DNA of 64,000 nt from Aneurinibacillus thermoaerophilus (lineage in GTDB: Bacteria > Bacillota > Bacilli > Aneurinibacillales > Aneurinibacillaceae), in the NCBI RefSeq assembly GCF_900099925.1, contig NZ_FNDE01000016.1, positions 1 through 64,000 on the forward strand, given 5' to 3'. A model generated the notes under the pieces. That model made no database searches and was not told the DNA's origin. It worked only from the letters and a program-made list of their open reading frames with translations. The position numbers and the translations under genes were made by a program. Positions 1 to 7,585 of the stretch are shown piece by piece (the stretch's first letter is position 1; each line of letters opens with the position of its first letter).

Positions 1-147
1 CGGTCGTACAGGCAGGTTGCCTACGTGTTACTCACCCGTCCGCCGCTAACCTCAGGAATGCAAGCACTCCATCGGTTCGCTCGACTTGCATGTATTAGGC
101 ACGCCGCCAGCGTTCGTCCTGAGCCAGGATCAAACTCTCCAAAAAAG
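1..147 (-). rRNA. rrs: 16S ribosomal RNA, 5' end only
   Basis: The reverse complement contains the universal 16S start motif AGAGTTTGATCCTGGCTCAG at about 118-137, followed by the conserved GACGAACGCTGGCGGCG stretch and the V1 region. The gene continues off the left edge, so only about 147 bases are present. The mature 5' end is estimated from Bacillus 16S. V1/V2 resembles Aneurinibacillus from memory. Confidence 0.97.
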
Positions 148-287
148 TTGAAGATTGATACGCAAGCTCGTAAGCTAGCTCATAAAGTAAAGAATGTTTT
201 TCGGGCCCCATAAAAGTGCCTGAAATCAACTTTGAAGCTGACCTTCACTTTCATGGGATATTTAACTCGCACACAAACGAGTGTCAC

Positions 288-307
288 TGTTCAGTTTTCA
301 AGGAACT
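288..307 (-). promoter_or_regulatory. rrn leader boxA-like antitermination element
   Basis: On the minus strand the 16S leader carries TTCCTTGAAAACTGAACAG, a form commonly found in Bacillus-type pre-16S leaders and related to boxA. It lies between promoter P2 and the mature 16S end, as expected for rRNA antitermination and processing. The assignment rests on position and motif only. Confidence 0.5.
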
Positions 308-346
308 TCTTTTTCATTTTCACCGCGTTCCAGCGGCGACTTTTTC

Positions 347-375
347 ATCTTATTATAACCTAAGATTTTTGTCAA
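347..375 (-). promoter_or_regulatory. rrn promoter P2
   Basis: The minus strand has TTGACA (375-370), a 17-base spacer, then TAAGAT (352-347). It sits about 200 bases upstream of the mature 16S end and is the nearer of two tandem promoters. Confidence 0.75.
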
Positions 376-429
376 CAACTTTTTTTGTTTTTTATTCTAA
401 TTCTTCACTGTGCTTGGCAACAACCTTTT

Positions 430-458
430 ATTATAACAAAAAGGATTAGTTGATGCAA
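430..458 (-). promoter_or_regulatory. rrn promoter P1
   Basis: The minus strand has TTGCAT (458-453), a 17-base spacer and a perfect TATAAT (435-430). With P2 it makes the tandem promoter arrangement typical of Firmicute rRNA operons. Confidence 0.75.
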
Positions 459-509
459 AGTTTTTAATTTGTTACAGCGATAGTTTTCATTTTATCACAC
501 CTTCGATAT

Positions 510-796
510 AAAATGCAAATCGAGTGGAGACAATCGGTCTTTTCATTTCATGTCGTTACATAGCATGTACTATGGCCTCTGTTGGCTACAGTATGGACTT
601 TGTTTTGTTTGGTAAACTCATCCAAAGAACGTTGGCCTCCTATGAGGTTCGTTTCGTATTCCTCAGGCCAAAGGTTTGCCGCCGACTTCCTTCAGATTCG
701 ACCTCGAAGTCGACATCCTTGTCTTAAGTTAATGGCTACTACTGCCTTCGCCATTCAGGACTTGAACCCTATAGATGACCCCCATGCCGAGCGCAC
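510..796 (-). mobile_element. Group II intron relic, 5' (domain I) part only
   Basis: On the minus strand this stretch starts with GTGCGC, the group II intron 5' consensus. It carries blocks I recognise from bacterial intron domain I: GGCATGGGGGTCATCTATAG, CAAGTCCTGAATGGCGAAGG, GAATCTGAAGGAAGTCGGCG and ACAAAACAAAGTCC. The 5' end lies immediately after the T-run of the terminator at 798-829, the insertion habit of class C introns. No reverse transcriptase gene, domain V or 3' end is present, so it is a truncated relic. The lower boundary is approximate. The open frames across it are spurious. Confidence 0.75.
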
Positions 797-797
797 C

Positions 798-829
798 AAA
801 AAATGGCCGCTTTTAAAAGGCCATTTTTT
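798..829 (-). terminator. Intrinsic terminator of the small coiled-coil gene
   Basis: An 11-base inverted repeat (AAAAAATGGCC / GGCCATTTTTT) with a short loop ends in a T-run on the minus strand, 29 bases after the stop of the gene at 858-1124. The intron relic begins directly after it. Confidence 0.85.
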
Positions 830-857
830 CCCTCAAAACTATATATACTGTACCTTC

Positions 858-1124
858 CTAATTCTGTGGCTGCTGCATCTGCGCTACACGTCTGCGTACT
901 TCCTCCAATTGCTCCACCATCTCAGCGACAGCGCGCTGATTTTCGCTTGTATTCGCTTGTGCGATTGCACGTTCTGCCTGTTCAATAGCATTTTGAGCGC
1001 CTTCAAGCGCTTGCTGGGTAGGGTGGGATTGCATCTGAGCCACAGCATTCTTTGCCTGCTCTACCGCGTTTTGCGCCTGAGAAATCGGGTTTTGCGTCTG
1101 TATGCTGGATTGTTGATTATCCAT
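858..1124 (-). CDS. Small Gln/Ala-rich coiled-coil protein
   Basis: This encodes an 88-residue, Cys-free protein rich in Gln, Ala and Glu, with heptad-like spacing (SQAQNAVEQAKNAVAQ, then GAQNAIEQAERAIAQ), so it is probably one or two long amphipathic helices. There is no signal peptide or membrane segment. A strong site, AGGAGG, lies 7 bases before the ATG, and a clean terminator follows, so it is a real single-gene unit. The helix repeats vaguely recall the small DUF3813-type proteins of bacilli, but I cannot assign a family. Function unknown. Confidence 0.75.
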   Translation of the reverse strand: MDNQQSSIQTQNPISQAQNAVEQAKNAVAQMQSHPTQQALEGAQNAIEQAERAIAQANTSENQRAVAEMVEQLEEVRRRVAQMQQPQN

Positions 1125-1252
1125 GTGATTGCCTCCTGCTCACATTTTTTCTGTATTTAATATAAGCACCTATCATTTTCTTTATCCGTCATTCTCCCAT
1201 TAAAACCTTTTACCAAAAATATTTTCAATCAATTTAAATTTCATTTAACCTC

Positions 1253-1280
1253 TTGATTTCTCATTTTTATTTCCTATAAT
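1253..1280 (+). promoter_or_regulatory. Promoter of the glycine riboswitch transcript
   Basis: TTGATT (1253-1258), a 16-base spacer and TATAAT (1275-1280) predict a start near 1287, about 25 bases before the first aptamer. Confidence 0.65.
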
Positions 1281-1310
1281 TTAACTTATTAATCAAATAT
1301 ATATTTCGGA

Positions 1311-1545
1311 TGAACCATGCAGGAGAAGATGAACCGTGATTCACTGGTTTGTCTACCGACGGGGCAAGAAGCAAAAGCTTCGAAACTCTCAGGTCTTGGG
1401 ATCAAGTAGAACTGTATGGGGACGAAACTCTGGAGAGACCCCCTCCGCTTCCACACTAATGAAACGGAGGAAAAAGGGCACCGAAGGAGCAAGTCTGCGC
1501 CACCGCGCAGATAATCTCTCAGGTAAAAGGACAGGGATTACAAAA
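1311..1545 (+). promoter_or_regulatory. Tandem glycine riboswitch
   Basis: Two glycine aptamers lie in series. The first (about 1319-1415) has GGAGAAGA, ACCGACGGGGCAAG and ACTCTCAGG. The second (about 1425-1545) has CTGGAGAGACC, GGCACCGAAGGAGCAAG and TCTCTCAGGTAAAAGGACAG, which closely match the conserved cores of the gcvT-type aptamer. A downstream terminator at 1630-1662 is the likely expression platform. The controlled gene is a Na+:amino acid symporter, so the signal (glycine) and the cargo (glycine/alanine) agree. Whether glycine turns the gene on or off cannot be read with confidence. Confidence 0.92.
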
Positions 1546-1629
1546 AAGAAAAAAAGGCCAATCTTTACTTTATTTTATGGAAAGGCGTTCTTTCACCATT
1601 TATTCTCTACCTTGCCATATCTCCAGAGA

Positions 1630-1662
1630 CCATTTTATCCACAGGATAAAATGGTTTTTTTA
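1630..1662 (+). terminator. Riboswitch expression-platform terminator
   Basis: An 11-base perfect stem (CCATTTTATCC / GGATAAAATGG, loop ACA) is followed by eight Ts and sits 27 bases before the symporter start. An upstream ACCATTT near 1608 could pair with AAATGGT of the right arm as an antiterminator (inference). Confidence 0.85.
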
Positions 1663-1688
1663 TTTCTAAAAAGGAAAGGGAACGGCAA

Positions 1689-3059
1689 ATGGATGCTCTA
1701 GCAAAACTACTTGACAAAATCAACGGATACGTATGGGGAATGCCTACGCTCATTCTCTTGGCCGGAACAGGCCTTCTGCTCACTGTGCGTCTGCGTGGCC
1801 TCCAATTCACGAAACTTGGATATGCACTAAGCCTAGCTTTTGGCAGAAAACAGGACAAAACATCAGAAGGGGATATTAACCATTTCCAAGCGCTTATGAC
1901 GGCTCTTGCCGCTACAATCGGAATAGGAAACATCGCGGGTGTAGCCACGGCAATTACCACCGGAGGGCCTGGTGCAATTTTTTGGATGTGGCTTACAGCC
2001 CTGTTCGGTATGGCGACCAAATACTCAGAAGCCATTCTAGCCGTCAAATACCGAGTAAAAGGAAAAAACGGGGGATACTCAGGCGGTCCCATGTACTATC
2101 TGGAACATGGACTAGGAAAAAAATGGCTGGCTGTGCTATTTTCTCTTTTCGGAATTTGCGCTTCCTTCGGCATCGGCAATATGGTGCAGGCTAATTCCGT
2201 CGCGGAAGCGGTAAAAATAAACTTCTCGGTTCCCCCAGTCATTACCGGTATTGCACTTGCCGTTCTCACTGCCTTTGTCATTCTCGGCGGCGTGCAGAAA
2301 ATCGGGCAGGTAACAGGCGTGCTGGTTCCTTTTATGGCTATCTTTTATATTACAGCAGGAGTTGTGATCATACTTGTTCATATTGAGCACGTCCCTGACG
2401 CGATCGCTGCCATTTTGTCCGGCGCTTTTAACGGTACAGCGGCTGCTGGAGGTTTCCTCGGTGCGACAGTAGCCCAAGCGATTCAAATGGGGGTTGCACG
2501 CGGCGTTTTCTCGAATGAAGCTGGTCTTGGCAGCGCTCCAATCGCCGCGGCCGCGGCAAAAACCGATTCGCCCGCAAAACAGGCGCTTGTTTCAATGACA
2601 GGAACGTTTATTGATACGATTATCGTCTGTTCAATTACCGGACTAGCGCTTGTTACAACCGGCGTCTGGGAAATGGGCAAAACAGGCGTAGAAGCGACAA
2701 CGCTTGCGTTCCGTAGCGTGTTCGGCAGTACCGGAAGCGTCATTTTAGCAGTTTCGATTATTCTATTCGCTTACTCCACGATTCTTGGTTGGGCGTATTA
2801 CGGCACCAAATGTATCGAATACCTTCTGGGCCGCAAAGCCGTATGTTATTACCAAGCTATTTTCATTATCGTTATCGCCTTTGGTTCGGCGCTTAAGCTT
2901 CATATTGTCTGGACGTTTTCCGATATTGCTAACGGCTTAATGGCTATTCCAAATCTTATCGGTCTGATTGGATTAAGCGCAGTAGTTGTAGCTGAGACCC
3001 GACGATTTCTTGCTTCCGAAGCAAAACCGAGAAAAGAAAACACGAACCAAGCTCTATGA
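1689..3059 (+). CDS. alsT: Na+:alanine/glycine symporter (AGCS family)
   Basis: This encodes a 456-residue membrane protein of the AGCS family (TC 2.A.25), which imports alanine or glycine with Na+. Family signatures include TIGIGNIAGVATAI near residue 75, GGPGAIFWMW, GGPMYYLEHGLG and SNEAGLGSAPIAAAAA. There are about 10-11 hydrophobic segments, and the length is normal. The start is chosen from the AAGGAAAGGG site 8 bases upstream. The glycine riboswitch before it makes glycine the likelier cargo. A second paralogue lies at 23805-25205. The symbol is used in the family sense. Confidence 0.93.
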   Translation: MDALAKLLDKINGYVWGMPTLILLAGTGLLLTVRLRGLQFTKLGYALSLAFGRKQDKTSEGDINHFQALMTALAATIGIGNIAGVATAITTGGPGAIFWMWLTALFGMATKYSEAILAVKYRVKGKNGGYSGGPMYYLEHGLGKKWLAVLFSLFGICASFGIGNMVQANSVAEAVKINFSVPPVITGIALAVLTAFVILGGVQKIGQVTGVLVPFMAIFYITAGVVIILVHIEHVPDAIAAILSGAFNGTAAAGGFLGATVAQAIQMGVARGVFSNEAGLGSAPIAAAAAKTDSPAKQALVSMTGTFIDTIIVCSITGLALVTTGVWEMGKTGVEATTLAFRSVFGSTGSVILAVSIILFAYSTILGWAYYGTKCIEYLLGRKAVCYYQAIFIIVIAFGSALKLHIVWTFSDIANGLMAIPNLIGLIGLSAVVVAETRRFLASEAKPRKENTNQAL

Positions 3060-3080
3060 TGATAGGAAAAGTAAAAACCT

Positions 3081-3109
3081 TTGAATTGTCTGCGCTTTTC
3101 CGTTATGAT
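3081..3109 (+). promoter_or_regulatory. speE promoter
   Basis: TTGAAT (3081-3086), a 17-base spacer and TATGAT (3104-3109) predict transcription starting near 3116, just before the structured leader. Confidence 0.65.
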
Positions 3110-3117
3110 ACCCTAAA

Positions 3118-3183
3118 AGAGGGACATTGCTGTTTTCTCCCGGGGACTTAAACCTTGAGGAAAGGAACTCTGTGTCTCTTTTT
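3118..3183 (+). promoter_or_regulatory. Structured leader with terminator before speE
   Basis: Immediately after the predicted start, AGAGGGACA (3118-3126) can pair with TGTGTCTCT (3171-3179), with one mismatch and one G-U pair, and a T-run follows. Smaller stems are possible inside (around TCTCCCGGGGA and CCTTGAGGAAAGG). A leader of about 66 bases that closes in a terminator suggests attenuation of speE. It matches no riboswitch class I can name. It could instead be simply the terminator of the upstream symporter gene. Confidence 0.45.
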
Positions 3184-3248
3184 GTTTATATTAATGACAT
3201 CATGTGAAATACATTACTTTTTTGCGAAGATCATACAAGGAGGTAGAA

Positions 3249-4106
3249 ATGAAGCAAACACCGAACTACATTGAGAAAAAAGATGATGTATTATGGCTTA
3301 CGGAAGATGAGCGCGAAAATTTGAAAATAAGCTACCGCATTAAAGAAATCGTCGCCTCGGAATCTTCTCCTTTCCAACATGTGATGATCCTTGACTCATA
3401 TGATTTCGGTAGAATGCTGGTGCTTGACGGCGTTGTACAGACGACTTCAATTGACGGGTTTATATACAATGAAATGATTACCCATGTGCCGTTGCATTTC
3501 CACCCGAACCCTAAACGCGTTCTTATTATCGGGGGCGGCGATTGTGGCGCAGCGCGCGAAGTGACAAAGTACAAAAATGTGGAACAAATCGACATGGTTG
3601 AGTTGGACGAACTGGTAGTCAAATTCTGCAAAGAACACTTGCAGGAAGTTTCCGGGAATCTCTCTGACCCGCGCGTTCGTTTTATTTACAATGATGGCGT
3701 CGCCTTTGTCAAAGACATTGAAAATCACTACGATGTTATTATTGTGGATTCGTCTGATCCGATCGGGCCGGCGAAACAATTGTTTGAGTTGGATTTCTAT
3801 AGAAATATCCACCGCGCTCTCAAAGAGGATGGCATTATGGTTTGCCAAAGTCAGTCGCCGATTTTCCACTTTGATGTTCTACAGCAATCATATAAGCATA
3901 TCAGCGATCTCTTCCCGTTAACCAAACTGTACACTGCCGTTGTCCCGACATATCCGGGAGGGATGTGGACGTTTACAATGGGATCAAAAGTATATGAAAA
4001 ACCGGTAGAACATGCTTTCCAGCAAGATACGAAATACTTTAATAAAAATATTCTCGACGCTTGTTTCCAGCTTCCACAGTTTCTAATCCAAAAATTACAG
4101 GCCTAG
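3249..4106 (+). CDS. speE: Polyamine aminopropyltransferase (spermidine synthase)
   Basis: This encodes a 285-residue cytosolic enzyme that transfers an aminopropyl group from decarboxylated SAM to putrescine to make spermidine. The sequence shows the family N-terminal beta domain, the nucleotide-binding loop IIGGGDCGAAREV near residue 95, the acidic VELDELV strand and the catalytic DSSDPIGPAKQLF region, then PTYPGGMWTF. The loop is GGGDCG where GGGDGG is usual. The start is the ATG after AAGGAGGTAGAA rather than an upstream in-frame GTG at 3204 without a site. No decarboxylase gene is adjacent. The gene stands alone between its own leader and a terminator. Confidence 0.93.
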   Translation: MKQTPNYIEKKDDVLWLTEDERENLKISYRIKEIVASESSPFQHVMILDSYDFGRMLVLDGVVQTTSIDGFIYNEMITHVPLHFHPNPKRVLIIGGGDCGAAREVTKYKNVEQIDMVELDELVVKFCKEHLQEVSGNLSDPRVRFIYNDGVAFVKDIENHYDVIIVDSSDPIGPAKQLFELDFYRNIHRALKEDGIMVCQSQSPIFHFDVLQQSYKHISDLFPLTKLYTAVVPTYPGGMWTFTMGSKVYEKPVEHAFQQDTKYFNKNILDACFQLPQFLIQKLQA

Positions 4107-4126
4107 CGCTGGGCCTGTAATTTTTT
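4091..4126. terminator. speE terminator (bidirectional)
   Basis: A 14-base inverted repeat, AAAAATTACAGGCC / GGCCTGTAATTTTT, overlaps the speE stop codon and ends in a T-run. Bases 4127-4251 hold no gene that I can see. Confidence 0.9.
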
Positions 4127-4251
4127 GTTCCAGAATCATTTGACAATACACAGACTTAAATAAGCCTCCTATTATTTCTCGCCCGCTGACGTCTATTTGC
4201 CGAAGTTGGGCTGTACGCCTGGGCAGGCATTGCAACGGATACATACACATA

Positions 4252-4317
4252 AGAAAACGAGGCGGCACAGATGCTACGGCACCCCTTCGGGCAAGTGCAT
4301 CCATCCCCTCGTTTTTT
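4252..4317 (-). terminator. Long stem-loop ending the gln transporter operon
   Basis: AAAACGAGG and CCTCGTTTT close a ~66-base hairpin that contains a second stem (GATGC / GCATC) around GGCACCCCTTCGGGCAAG. It lies 4 bases after the stop of the last permease gene, and on the minus strand it ends CCTCGTTTTCTT. It is larger and more branched than an ordinary terminator. Confidence 0.7.
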
Positions 4318-4320
4318 GCC

Positions 4321-4977
4321 TTAACGAGAATGTTCCAACCGCCGCGCAATAAGCGACAGGCTGAAGTTAACGACGAAATACAATAAAGCGATTAACAGCA
4401 GAATCGGGATAACATATGAATAATTAGTATTGTAAATAACCTGTCCATTGTGCATCAATTCCGGAAGAGCAATGATAATTGCCAGCGAAGTATCCTTCAA
4501 CAGCGAAATAAACTGACTAACGATCGGTGGAATCATACGACGCAATGCCTGTGGTAAGATAATGTAGCGAAGGGCTTGCCCGTACGTTAAACCAGACGCA
4601 CGCGCAGCCTCAATTTGTCCTTTATCCACCGACATCAGACCGCTTCGGACAACCTCGGAAATCATCGCCGATTCGAAAATTGTTAGCCCTACTACTGCCG
4701 CGCTGAATACCCCCAGTTTAATTCCGACATCACGCAAGGCAAAATATACAAAGAAAATAATTAAAAGCAATGGCAGATTCCTAATCATTTCCACCCATAC
4801 AAATAACAGTTGCGATAACACCGGGATTTTTGTATATCGAATAATCGCCACAATAATTGCAATCACAAATGAAAGCAAAATTGCCAGCGCTGCTACTTCA
4901 AGCGTTACCAGAAATCCTTCCAGCAAATAACGCAAATTCGGCCAACTGTACGCACCAGCAAAATCCATAAACTTCAC
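4321..4977 (-). CDS. glnP: Amino acid ABC transporter permease (GlnP-like)
   Basis: This encodes a 218-residue inner-membrane permease of the His/Glu/Gln family, with about five hydrophobic segments. It has the EAA loop (GQIEAARASGLTYGQALRYIILP, residues ~120-142) that contacts the ATPase. It is the last gene of a four-gene operon (ATPase, binding protein, two permeases), 21 bases after the preceding permease. The two permeases are similar and should form a heterodimer. Glutamine or glutamate is the expected substrate from family and gene order, but binding specificity is not proved. Confidence 0.88.
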   Translation of the reverse strand: MKFMDFAGAYSWPNLRYLLEGFLVTLEVAALAILLSFVIAIIVAIIRYTKIPVLSQLLFVWVEMIRNLPLLLIIFFVYFALRDVGIKLGVFSAAVVGLTIFESAMISEVVRSGLMSVDKGQIEAARASGLTYGQALRYIILPQALRRMIPPIVSQFISLLKDTSLAIIIALPELMHNGQVIYNTNYSYVIPILLLIALLYFVVNFSLSLIARRLEHSR

Positions 4978-4998
4978 TCCTTTTCCTCTCCACTACAT

Positions 4999-5655
4999 TC
5001 AGGCATGCTTCAGGCGACGCTCCAACCAATTCACCAGAATAGAAAGTGGTACCGTAATGGTTAGATAGAAAAAGCCGACAAGAATATACGTATCGAAAAC
5101 ATTAAGCGTATTGGAAGCGACAATATCCGCATGATACATCAAGTCCATTCCCGCAATAACACCTAGGATAGATGAGTTTTTAACAAGGTTAATAAACTGG
5201 TTACCAAGCGGAGGGATAACAATTCTAAAAGCCTGTGGCAAAATAACGTAACGCATCGCCTGAATATAGGTCAGACCGGAAGCACGAGCAGCTTCCATTT
5301 GGCCTTTCGAAATTGAATGAATTCCGGCTCGGATAGCTTCCGAAATAAAAGCGGCCGTGTAAACTGTAAGGCCAAGTGTGCCTGCGGTGAATGCGCCAAT
5401 TTGAATGCCGAGCGAAGGCAAACCAAAGAAAAAGAAGAATACTTGAATTAATAAAGGAGTATTACGAATGAATTCAACATAACACCGCCCGATAATAACC
5501 AGAATGCGAAAAGGCGAGATGCAAAAAATGGCGAGCATAGTGCCCAACGCTAAGCTCGCGATCAATGAGATGAAACTAACTTTCAACGTTGTGATCAGAC
5601 CGCTAATATACTCAGTTCGGTATTCAGACAAGATTTCAAATATTGTTTGCAGCAT
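4999..5655 (-). CDS. glnM: Amino acid ABC transporter permease (GlnM-like)
   Basis: This encodes a 218-residue permease paralogous to the one downstream, with the EAA motif GQMEAARASGLTYIQAMRYV. It has the polar amino acid permease features VEFIRNTPLLIQVFFFFFGLP and GVIAGMDLMYHADIV. It probably pairs with the GlnP-like subunit. It lies 71 bases after the binding-protein gene, and a strong hairpin fills that gap. Confidence 0.87.
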   Translation of the reverse strand: MLQTIFEILSEYRTEYISGLITTLKVSFISLIASLALGTMLAIFCISPFRILVIIGRCYVEFIRNTPLLIQVFFFFFGLPSLGIQIGAFTAGTLGLTVYTAAFISEAIRAGIHSISKGQMEAARASGLTYIQAMRYVILPQAFRIVIPPLGNQFINLVKNSSILGVIAGMDLMYHADIVASNTLNVFDTYILVGFFYLTITVPLSILVNWLERRLKHA

Positions 5656-5685
5656 ACGTTCTGTTCCTTTCCTCCGGAAAGATGA

Positions 5686-5721
5686 AAAGGGCCTGCGGCC
5701 ACCGCGCCGTCAGGCCCCTTC
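5686..5721 (-). terminator. Intercistronic hairpin after glnH
   Basis: GGGCCTG and CAGGCCC (5689-5695 / 5711-5717) form a GC-rich stem between the binding-protein and first permease genes. The T-run on the minus strand is short (TTTT). Such hairpins often protect or partly terminate the mRNA so that the binding protein is made in excess. Confidence 0.65.
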
Positions 5722-5726
5722 TTCCC

Positions 5727-6581
5727 CTATTTTTTCTGCGGCTTTTCGCCAAACCATTTTTCGTAAATCTTGTCATACTCACCGGAAGACTTCAGTTCCG
5801 CGAGCATTTCATTGATCGTTTTCAGCATCTCGGTGTCGCCTTTGCGAACTGCAATACCGTATGGTTCATCCGTAAATAGGCCTCCCACCAGTTTGAAATT
5901 CGGATCTTCTTTCTGCATACCAAGCAGAATGGAGTTATCCGTTGTAAGAGCGTCGCCTTTTTTCGATTTCAGCGCCGTAAACGCTTCTGCATAATTCTCA
6001 TACTCAGCTACTTTCGCCTGCGGAGCTTTTTGGCGAATATTTTTCGCAGAAGTGGAACCTTTCACCGCGATAACCGTCTTGCCATTCAAATCCTGTATGC
6101 CTGTAATCGGAGAATTTTTCGGAACGAGCAAGGACTGGCCTGCTTCAAAATACACATCGGAGAAGTCAACCGTTTTCTTACGTTCTTCCGTAATGGTCAT
6201 AGTCGCGATAATCGCATCAATATCACCATTTTTCAGCATTGGAATACGCGTCTTAGACGTTACTTCTTTCAGTTCAATCTTCGTCTCATCACCCGTGATT
6301 TTTTTTGCTAGCGCTTTCGCTATGTCAATATCAAATCCTTTTACTTGACCATCAACCGGATCTTTCTTGCCGAACAGGTTCGTGTCATACTTTACACCTA
6401 CGATCAGCTTGCCACGTTCTTTCGCCGCGGCTACTGCGCTTTTTTCTGCGCTCCCGTCGCTTGCCGCCGAACCCGCATCCGCTGGTTTGCCCGCTTCCTG
6501 CTTACCGCCGCAAGCCGCAAGCATAACAGACATGACCAGCATAAAAATAAGGCTTAAAATCGATATTTTTTGCTTCACCAT
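5727..6581 (-). CDS. glnH: Amino acid ABC transporter substrate-binding lipoprotein
   Basis: This encodes a 284-residue extracellular solute-binding protein of family 3. It has a lipoprotein signal peptide with lipobox LAAC (Cys24), a low-complexity Gly/Ala/Ser linker, then the domain with VGVKYDTNLFG, FDIDIAKALAKKI, the family motif near IDAIIATMTITEERKKTVDFS, and KGSTSAKNI. It captures a polar amino acid, probably glutamine or glutamate, for the two permeases downstream. The length is normal. Confidence 0.9.
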   Translation of the reverse strand: MVKQKISILSLIFMLVMSVMLAACGGKQEAGKPADAGSAASDGSAEKSAVAAAKERGKLIVGVKYDTNLFGKKDPVDGQVKGFDIDIAKALAKKITGDETKIELKEVTSKTRIPMLKNGDIDAIIATMTITEERKKTVDFSDVYFEAGQSLLVPKNSPITGIQDLNGKTVIAVKGSTSAKNIRQKAPQAKVAEYENYAEAFTALKSKKGDALTTDNSILLGMQKEDPNFKLVGGLFTDEPYGIAVRKGDTEMLKTINEMLAELKSSGEYDKIYEKWFGEKPQKK

Positions 6582-6609
6582 GTAAAACCCCCTTTATAAA
6601 TTGCATAAA

Positions 6610-7338
6610 TTAATGGTTCAACAGGCGACTCAAGAAGATGCGCGCTCGTTCTTCCTTCGGATTTGCGAAGAACTCTTTCGGCTCGCCAACTTCTACAATT
6701 TGCCCGTGATCCATAAACACCACACGATCGGCTACTTCCTTGGCGAATCCCATTTCGTGGGTCACGACTACCATAGTCATGCCCTCTCTTGCCAAGCTTT
6801 TCATCACTTCCAGCACTTCGCCGATCATTTCCGGGTCAAGCGCGGATGTCGGTTCATCAAACAGCATAATCTTCGGCTGCATTGCAAGTCCCCGCGCGAT
6901 TGCCACCCGCTGCTGCTGACCGCCAGAAAGGGCTGAAGGGTAAGCATCCGCTTTGTGTAAAAGCCCAACCTTCTCCAAGTAATAACGGGCCGTCTTTTCT
7001 GCTTCTTCACGCGAAATTTTGCGCACCTTCATCGGAGCAAGCGTAATATTCTCCAACACAGTCATGTGCGGATACAAATTAAAGTGCTGAAATACCATGC
7101 CAATTTCCTGCCGCAACGCATTTAGATTTGTTTTTTTGTCATGAACATTTACGTTATCAACAATGAGCTCCCCACTTGAGATTTTCTCCAAATGATTGAT
7201 GCAGCGAAGCAACGTCGACTTTCCTGATCCGGAAGGACCAATAATCACAACCACTTCCCCTTCGGAAATCTTCAAGTTAATATCCCGCAGCACATGAAAA
7301 TTGCCATAGTACTTATCTACATGGCGAAACTCGATCAC
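6610..7338 (-). CDS. glnQ: Amino acid ABC transporter ATP-binding protein
   Basis: This encodes a 242-residue ATPase with Walker [10 protein letters not shown] (~residues 34-42), the Q loop at [17 protein letters not shown], signature LSGGQQQR, Walker [15 protein letters not shown] and the switch VVTHEM. It closely matches the GlnQ/PAAT family. It starts with GTG after CGGAGG and is the first gene of the operon. The promoter lies at 7395-7423. Confidence 0.93.
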   Translation of the reverse strand: MIEFRHVDKYYGNFHVLRDINLKISEGEVVVIIGPSGSGKSTLLRCINHLEKISSGELIVDNVNVHDKKTNLNALRQEIGMVFQHFNLYPHMTVLENITLAPMKVRKISREEAEKTARYYLEKVGLLHKADAYPSALSGGQQQRVAIARGLAMQPKIMLFDEPTSALDPEMIGEVLEVMKSLAREGMTMVVVTHEMGFAKEVADRVVFMDHGQIVEVGEPKEFFANPKEERARIFLSRLLNH

Positions 7339-7394
7339 TATGTACCTCCGTAAACTCCTAGTTTATGTTGGATAATATTGGCTGTCCTAATTTG

Positions 7395-7423
7395 ATCATA
7401 CTATAATTAATTGATAATTGCAA
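7395..7423 (-). promoter_or_regulatory. glnQHMP promoter
   Basis: The minus strand has TTGCAA (7423-7418), a 17-base spacer and TATGAT (7400-7395). The rest of 7424-7541 is AT-rich and holds no gene that I can see. Confidence 0.65.
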
Positions 7424-7541
7424 ATATTTTATTAATTAATTAACATTCATCATTTAGACCCTTAATATTTAGGAAAATAGACTTCAATATCCTTAATTTT
7501 TTAATTTATAGATAAACAAAGAACATAAATACAAGAGAAAA

Positions 7542-7583
7542 AGCGATTCATCCCCCACCTATAGAGGAAGGAGACTTCTCGCT
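7542..7583 (-). terminator. hutH terminator
   Basis: AGCGA/TCGCT arms enclose a second stem with G-U pairs (TCTCC...GGGGGA), followed by TTTTCTC on the minus strand, just after the hutH stop. Confidence 0.75.
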
Positions 7584-7585
7584 AC

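Noticed and set aside
582-1160. 192-codon plus-strand frame
   Set aside because: It runs through the intron relic, a terminator and the antisense of the small coiled-coil gene, has no ribosome site, and its Arg/Pro/Ser-rich translation is typical of reversed structured RNA.
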